A stretch of DNA of 9,882 nt, taken from contig JADGOP010000054.1 in assembly GCA_017882935.1 (NCBI GenBank), positions 1 through 9,882 of the forward strand. Direction: 5' to 3'. Below the pieces are notes generated by a model. That model was not told the origin of the DNA and ran no database searches. It saw only the letters and a program-made list of their open reading frames with translations. Source of the DNA: Actinomycetota bacterium (GTDB lineage: Bacteria; Actinomycetota; Acidimicrobiia; Acidimicrobiales; Iamiaceae). Numbering within the stretch: position 1 is the first letter of the stretch; each line of letters opens with the position of its first letter. The position numbers and the translations under genes are program-made. Shown here one piece after another: positions 6,769 to 9,882 of the stretch.

Positions 6769-6777
6769 CCGTTGAAC

Positions 6778-7140
6778 GTGGTCACGACGTCACTCGGGGC
6801 CGAGGCCAAGAACGTGCGCGAAGCGCGACGCTTCGTCGAGCGCTCCCTGGCCGACTGGGACCTCCTCCAGCTGGCCGACCTGGCCACGCTCCTCACGAGT
6901 GAGCTCGTCACCAACGCCATCCTGCACGCCCACTCCGCGGTGGAGCTCTCGCTGACGCTCGAAGCCGACCGCATCCGCATCGAGGTGCGCGACGACGGCG
7001 ACGGCGAGCCGGCCCGGCGCGAGCTGGCGGTCGAGGCCACGAGCGGTCGGGGCCTGGCCCTGGTCGACATGCTGGCCACCGACTGGGGCGTGATCGGGCA
7101 CGGCCTCGGCAAGTCGGTGTGGTTCGAGCTGTCGCGCTAG
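6778..7140 (+). CDS. Single-domain ATP-binding protein of the RsbW/SpoIIAB-like Bergerat-fold family (intact)
   Basis: This protein is about 120 residues (122 if TTG 6772 is used). It is almost entirely a HATPase_c_2 domain, the fold of anti-sigma serine kinases. The N-box SELVTNAILHA carries the E-x-x-x-N that holds Mg-ATP. The G1 box is VRDDGDGEP and the G2 box SGRGLALVDMLATDWGV, and the end is GKSVWFELSR, all typical of the family. It is therefore likely to bind ATP and may phosphorylate a STAS-domain antagonist or bind a sigma factor. Such proteins are very common in actinomycetes and most are not characterised. Here the position, first gene behind a SigF-type promoter and upstream of a degenerate relative and a sigma factor, suggests a regulator of that sigma factor. 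Frames starting at 6673 or 6724 were not chosen because they begin before or within the predicted promoter. Confidence 0.88.
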   Translation: MVTTSLGAEAKNVREARRFVERSLADWDLLQLADLATLLTSELVTNAILHAHSAVELSLTLEADRIRIEVRDDGDGEPARRELAVEATSGRGLALVDMLATDWGVIGHGLGKSVWFELSR

Positions 7141-7221
7141 CGCGGCGGGCCCGTCCCCCAGCAGAGCTGGTCAACCCGTGCCACAATCCGTGAGCCCGTC
7201 AACCCGACTCGGCCCCCGATC

Positions 7222-7665
7222 GTGACCGAAGCCCCCGTCCAGCTCTCCGTCCCCGCGGCCCCCGCCTTCGCGCGCATCGTCCGCCTCACGGCCGCGAGCC
7301 TCGCCAGCCGGGTGGGGTTCGGCTACGACGACGTCGAAGACGTGCGCATCGCGGTGGGCGAGGCCTGTGCCGTGCTGCTCGGTCGCCCGCTGGCGGACGC
7401 CGACCACGACACCGACGACAGCACGGTCGCCCCTCCGCCGCCCACCACCGGGGACGACGGCTCCCTGCTCCACCTCTCGGTCACGCTCCTCGCCGACGGG
7501 CTGGTCATCGAGCTGTGGCGCAGCGGCGCCGCGCCCGAGCGAGCCCCGTCCGACCTCTCCCTGCACATCCTGGGCGCAGTCGTCGACGAGTACGACGTCG
7601 TCAGCGCGGCCGGCGCCGACCCCCGGGTGCGGCTCGTCAAGCACCGATCCGCCGAGCACCACTGA
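7222..7665 (+). CDS. RsbW-like anti-sigma-type protein with degenerate ATP-binding motifs
   Basis: This 147-residue protein has the layout of actinobacterial RsbW-like proteins placed next to SigB/SigF-type genes. It begins with a strand (VQLSVPAAPAF), then RIVRLTAASLASRVGFGYDDVEDVRIAVGEACAVLL, the helix that carries the N-box. The Glu (GEACAVLL) is present, but the Asn four residues later is replaced by Val. The G1 box DxGxG is not visible, and the usual G2 region reads APSDLSLHILGAVVDEYDVVS, without GxGL. A Thr/Pro/Asp-rich insert (about residues 54-75) separates the halves. It probably keeps the fold and may bind the sigma factor encoded next, but ATP-dependent kinase activity is doubtful. 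GTG 7222 is the first usable start in frame after the preceding stop; no SD is visible. The sigma gene begins 9 bases after its stop. Confidence 0.8.
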   Translation: MTEAPVQLSVPAAPAFARIVRLTAASLASRVGFGYDDVEDVRIAVGEACAVLLGRPLADADHDTDDSTVAPPPPTTGDDGSLLHLSVTLLADGLVIELWRSGAAPERAPSDLSLHILGAVVDEYDVVSAAGADPRVRLVKHRSAEHH

Positions 7666-7674
7666 CGCCCTGCC

Positions 7675-8454
7675 ATGACCTCGCACTCCCCGCCCGGCCC
7701 CGACACCGCGCCCACGGCGCGCGCCGCGCCCGCACGTCCCCCGACGCGCGACGCCAGCGAGCGTGACGAGCTGGTCCGCCGGCACCTGCGCCTCGCCGAG
7801 CACCTCGCGCGCCGCTTCGCGAACCGGGGCGTCCCGCTCGACGACCTGGTGCAGGTGGCGTCGCTCGCGCTCGTGAACGCCGTCGACCGCTACGACCCGA
7901 CCCGGGGCACCACCTTCTCCACGTTCGCCACCCCCACCATCGTCGGCGAGATCAAGCGCCACTTCCGCGACCGCTCCTGGGACCTGCGAGTGCCACGCCG
8001 GGTGAAGGAGCTCCACCTCCGGCTCAACGAGGTGGTGGGCCGCCTCAACCAGCAACTGGGCCGGTCGCCCACCATCGCCGAGCTGGCCCATGCCACGCAG
8101 GCCTCCGAGGAGGAGGTGCTCGAGGCCATCGAGGCCGGCCATGCCTTCCAGGCCCAGACGATCCACCCCATCGACGGCGACCGCGAGGTGCTCGTCACCG
8201 GCGCGCTGGCGCAGCACGACGCCGCGCTGCACGCGGCCGACGACCGGCTGCTCGTCGCCGAGCTGCTCGCCTCCCTCCCGCCGCGCGAGCAGCTCATCGT
8301 GCGGCTGCGCTTCTTCGAGGGCATGACCCAGGACGACATCGCCGCCCGCCTCGGAATCAGCCAGATGCACGTCTCACGGCTGCTGGCGCGCACCCTCGAC
8401 TTCCTCCGGGCCCAGCCGAGCCTCCAGGGCGAGCGGCGACGCGCCGACGACTGA
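7675..8454 (+). CDS. SigB/SigF/SigG-family RNA polymerase sigma factor
   Basis: This 259-residue protein is of typical length. After a Pro/Ala/Arg-rich N-terminal tail (1-30) come region 2 (about 33-105), with LAEHLARRFANRGVPLDDL and the core/-10-recognition block FSTFATPTIVGEIKRHFRDR (81-100), then SWDLRVPRRVKELHLRLN opening region 3 (to about 185). Region 4 (about 195-245) has LPPREQLIVRLRFF and the helix-turn-helix MTQDDIAARLGISQMHVSRLLAR. The VPRRVKEL, GEIKRHFRDR and GISQMHVSRLL sequences are diagnostic of the SigB/SigF/SigG general-stress and sporulation group. It should direct polymerase to GTTT-N14-17-GGGTA promoters, and one lies upstream of the module. ATG 7675 follows the RsbW-like stop by 9 bases without an SD, so translation is probably coupled. 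It ends 4 bases before the convergent dut stop. Confidence 0.95.
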   Translation: MTSHSPPGPDTAPTARAAPARPPTRDASERDELVRRHLRLAEHLARRFANRGVPLDDLVQVASLALVNAVDRYDPTRGTTFSTFATPTIVGEIKRHFRDRSWDLRVPRRVKELHLRLNEVVGRLNQQLGRSPTIAELAHATQASEEEVLEAIEAGHAFQAQTIHPIDGDREVLVTGALAQHDAALHAADDRLLVAELLASLPPREQLIVRLRFFEGMTQDDIAARLGISQMHVSRLLARTLDFLRAQPSLQGERRRADD

Positions 8455-8458
8455 GCGC

Positions 8459-8896
8459 CTAGCGGCCGGTGTGGCCGAACCCGCCGCCGCCCCGCGTCGT
8501 GGTCGGCAGCTCGTCGACCTCGGCGAACGCGCAGTGCTCGACCCGTTGCACCACGAGCTGGGCGATGCGGTCGCCGCGGTGCACCTGGTAGTCGACCTCG
8601 GGATCGGTGTTCACCAGGATCACCAGCAGCTCGCCGCGGTAGCCCGAGTCGATGAGGCCCGGGGTGTTGAGGCAGGTGACGCCGTGCTTGAGGGCCAGAC
8701 CGCTGCGCGGCTGGACGAACCCTGCGTGGCCCGGCGGGATCGACACCGCGATGCCGGTGGGCACGAGCGCCCGGCCACCCCCGGCGGCGAGCAGGGCGTC
8801 CTCGCGGGCCACGAGGTCGGCGCCGGCGTCGCCGTCGCGGGCGTACCCGGGTGCGGGCAGGTCGGGATCGAGGCGGACGAAGGCGACGTCGAGCAT
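8459..8896 (-). CDS. dut: Deoxyuridine 5'-triphosphate nucleotidohydrolase (dUTPase)
   Basis: This 145-residue protein is a standard trimeric dUTPase, which hydrolyses dUTP to dUMP and pyrophosphate, keeping uracil out of DNA and supplying dTMP synthesis. All five motifs are visible: DAGADL (23-28), PRSGLA (63-68), NTPGLIDSGYRGEL with catalytic Asp83, RIAQLVVQRV (110-119), and the C-terminal arm RGGGGFGHTGR (135-145), which closes over the active site. ATG 8896 is chosen because the domain begins at once (MLDVAFVRLDPDLPAPGYA), with AAGG about 7 bases upstream. The frame remains open to 9031, but that part runs through the repeat region and has no dUTPase similarity. It is convergent with the sigma gene (4 bases between stops) and divergent from orn. 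Confidence 0.97.
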   Translation of the reverse strand: MLDVAFVRLDPDLPAPGYARDGDAGADLVAREDALLAAGGGRALVPTGIAVSIPPGHAGFVQPRSGLALKHGVTCLNTPGLIDSGYRGELLVILVNTDPEVDYQVHRGDRIAQLVVQRVEHCAFAEVDELPTTTRGGGGFGHTGR

Positions 8897-8934
8897 CTCC
8901 AGACCTTGCCATGTTCGCGCCCCTCGTCCACGCA

Positions 8935-8985
8935 GCCTCGTAGAGGACGGGCGACCCAGCGCTGCGGCCTCGTAGCGGACGGGCG
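8935..8985. repeat. Two near-identical 19-base repeats 32 bases apart
   Basis: GCCTCGTAG-A-GGACGGGCG at 8935-8953 is repeated at 8967-8985 with a single change (C for A at position 10). They overlap the first copy of the longer direct repeat, giving an array-like structure in the dut-orn spacer. Function unknown. Confidence 0.7.
8951..8975. repeat. 25-base direct repeat, copy 1
   Basis: The first copy of a perfect 25-base direct repeat (from GCGACCCAGC to CCTCGTAG) lies between dut and orn. The second copy is at 9083-9107, 132 bases away. Only the two copies occur in this window. Confidence 0.85.
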
Positions 8986-9062
8986 GAGGCCCGCCGCGGC
9001 GCAGCCGCCCCGAACCCCGCACGTCCGACAAGCAAGCACAGGCAGTTGACTCGAAGAGGCCG

Positions 9063-9080
9063 CCGAGTCGACCGACTCGG
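9063..9080. promoter_or_regulatory. Palindrome with 8-base arms and 2-base centre upstream of orn
   Basis: CCGAGTCG-AC-CGACTCGG is a perfect inverted repeat about 38 bases upstream of the orn start and 3 bases before the second direct-repeat copy. It could be an operator or part of a mobile or repeat structure. No regulator can be named. Confidence 0.45.
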
Positions 9081-9082
9081 AA

Positions 9083-9107
9083 GCGACCCAGCGCTGCGGC
9101 CTCGTAG
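9083..9107. repeat. 25-base direct repeat, copy 2
   Basis: The second perfect copy of the 25-base repeat ends in CCTCGTAG, with its last three bases (TAG) forming the beginning of the orn -10-like hexamer TAGAGT. If the repeat is mobile or amplified, it has supplied part of the orn promoter. Confidence 0.85.
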
Positions 9108-9110
9108 AGT
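9105..9110 (+). promoter_or_regulatory. -10 hexamer TAGAGT for leaderless orn
   Basis: TAGAGT fits TANNNT and ends exactly 7 bases before the GTG at 9118, which has no Shine-Dalgarno. This is the arrangement expected for a leaderless transcript. No clear -35 is visible. Confidence 0.5.
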
Positions 9111-9117
9111 CACCCCC

Positions 9118-9654
<537 letters not shown>

Positions 9655-9668
9655 GCGGCCTCCGCCGC
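9655..9668 (+). terminator. Weak terminator-like hairpin after orn
   Basis: GCGGC-CTCC-GCCGC forms a 5-base stem with a 4-base loop immediately after the orn stop. There is no U-run after it, so it may be a weak terminator or only a GC-rich coincidence. Confidence 0.25.
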
Positions 9669-9673
9669 CGGAT

Positions 9674-9701
9674 TTGGCTTGACCGCACGGTCAAGTACCC
9701 T
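9674..9701 (+). promoter_or_regulatory. Promoter of the metallo-beta-lactamase-fold gene
   Basis: A TANNNT match, TACCCT (9696-9701), lies 8 bases before the GTG at 9710, with no Shine-Dalgarno, so the transcript is probably leaderless. TTGGCT (9674-9679), 16 bases upstream, is a plausible weak -35. The spacer is filled by a perfect inverted repeat. Confidence 0.5.
9678..9695. promoter_or_regulatory. 18-base perfect inverted repeat, likely repressor operator (TetR-type)
   Basis: CTTGACCG-CA-CGGTCAAG has 8-base arms around a 2-base centre and sits exactly between the -35 and -10 positions of the next gene. Symmetric sites of this size and position are typical of TetR-family repressors, which would block polymerase binding until an effector appears. 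No tetR gene is in the window, so the regulator is inferred only from site geometry. Confidence 0.65.
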
Positions 9702-9709
9702 CGCTCGGT

Positions 9710-9882
9710 GTGAGCGACGCGGTGCGGCCGACCAAGCAGGAGCAGGAGCCCGCGGCAACCGAGGTCACCGAGGTGGCCCCCGGCGTGCTGCGGATGCAGC
9801 TGCCGGTGATGCTGCCCGGCCTGGGGCACGTGAACTGCTACGCCCTCTGCGACGACCAGGGCGTGGCCATCGTCGACCCCGG
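9710..9882 (+). CDS. Metallo-beta-lactamase-fold hydrolase (N-terminal part, cut by window edge)
   Basis: The first 57 codons are present. After a polar tail of about 20 residues comes VAPGVLRMQLPVMLPGLGHVNCYALCDDQGVAIVDPG. This is the opening of the metallo-beta-lactamase fold: a strand pair, the GLGHVNCYAL segment, and the VDPG that precedes the first metal-binding loop. The HxHxDH motif lies beyond the right edge. Members include glyoxalase II-like and other thioester or lactone hydrolases; the substrate cannot be told from this part. The start GTG 9710 is chosen because GTG 9708 is followed directly by a stop. The operator-like palindrome upstream suggests inducible expression. Confidence 0.8.
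   Translation, partial: MSDAVRPTKQEQEPAATEVTEVAPGVLRMQLPVMLPGLGHVNCYALCDDQGVAIVDP

Noticed and set aside
6724..6777. ATG 6724 (or GTG 6673) as start of the first module gene
   Set aside because: The ATG overlaps the GGGTAT element and precedes the predicted transcript start; GGAGGAG points to 6772/6778. If the promoter is wrong, these starts become possible again.
5469..7112. Long minus-strand open frame (547 codons) opposite the ligase-like and ATPase genes
   Set aside because: The plus strand carries clear ligase-fold and Bergerat-fold motifs; the minus frame has none.
7190..7225. An 11-codon frame ending in a GTGA overlap with the RsbW-like start
   Set aside because: The overlap is easy to get by chance, and the nearest hexamer (CACAAT, 7182-7187) is only 2 bases from its GTG, too close for a leaderless start.
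8897..9031. N-terminal extension of dUTPase to 9031
   Set aside because: Standard dUTPases begin where ATG 8896 does; the extension is translated repeat DNA.

Overview
The window is very GC-rich, densely packed bacterial chromosomal DNA. Several genes start with GTG and have no Shine-Dalgarno (SD) sequence, but carry a -10-like hexamer about 7 bases upstream. Together with a SigB/SigF-type sigma module and a mycofactocin-type dehydrogenase, this points to an actinomycete. Acidimicrobiia is my guess at class level, with low confidence. There are 12 complete or partial recognisable protein genes, no tRNA, rRNA or CRISPR array, no transposase, and no gene-free stretch longer than about 230 bases.

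Layout: 1-267 (-) is the N-terminus of a drug-type MFS transporter that runs off the left edge. 326-1471 (-) is a membrane-anchored HtrA-like serine protease without a PDZ domain. 1652-2755 (+) is a soluble protein resembling two-domain lipocalin/CrtC-like proteins. 2772-3638 (-) is an aldo/keto reductase. 3772-4569 (+) is an alpha/beta-hydrolase with the nucleophile Ser but apparently no catalytic His. 4607-5413 (+) is a mycofactocin-type short-chain dehydrogenase. 5544-6653 (+) is a full-length relative of ATP-dependent DNA ligases in which almost every catalytic motif residue is replaced. 6778-7140, 7222-7665 and 7675-8454 (+) form a stress sigma-factor module: an intact Bergerat-fold ATPase, a degenerate RsbW-like protein, and a SigB/SigF/SigG-family sigma factor. 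8459-8896 (-) is dUTPase, 9118-9654 (+) is oligoribonuclease, and 9710-9882 (+) is the start of a metallo-beta-lactamase-fold protein that runs off the right edge.

How it works together: the clearest functional unit is the sigma module. A GTTT-N16-GGGTAT promoter, the type read by SigB/SigF-family factors, lies directly upstream of the first module gene and overlaps its otherwise tempting ATG. This suggests the module is switched on by its own sigma factor. No STAS anti-anti-sigma gene is present, so the release signal must come from elsewhere. dut and orn are divergent housekeeping genes of nucleotide metabolism, separated by a region holding a 25-base direct repeat and a palindrome. The right-edge gene has an 18-base perfect inverted repeat between its -35 and -10 positions, as expected for repression by a TetR-type regulator.

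The most novel items are the intact but catalytically decayed ligase-like protein (possibly expressed through a 21-codon leader ORF that overlaps its start as ATGA), the self-regulated sigma module with one intact and one degenerate ATPase-like protein, and the repeat-bearing dut-orn spacer.
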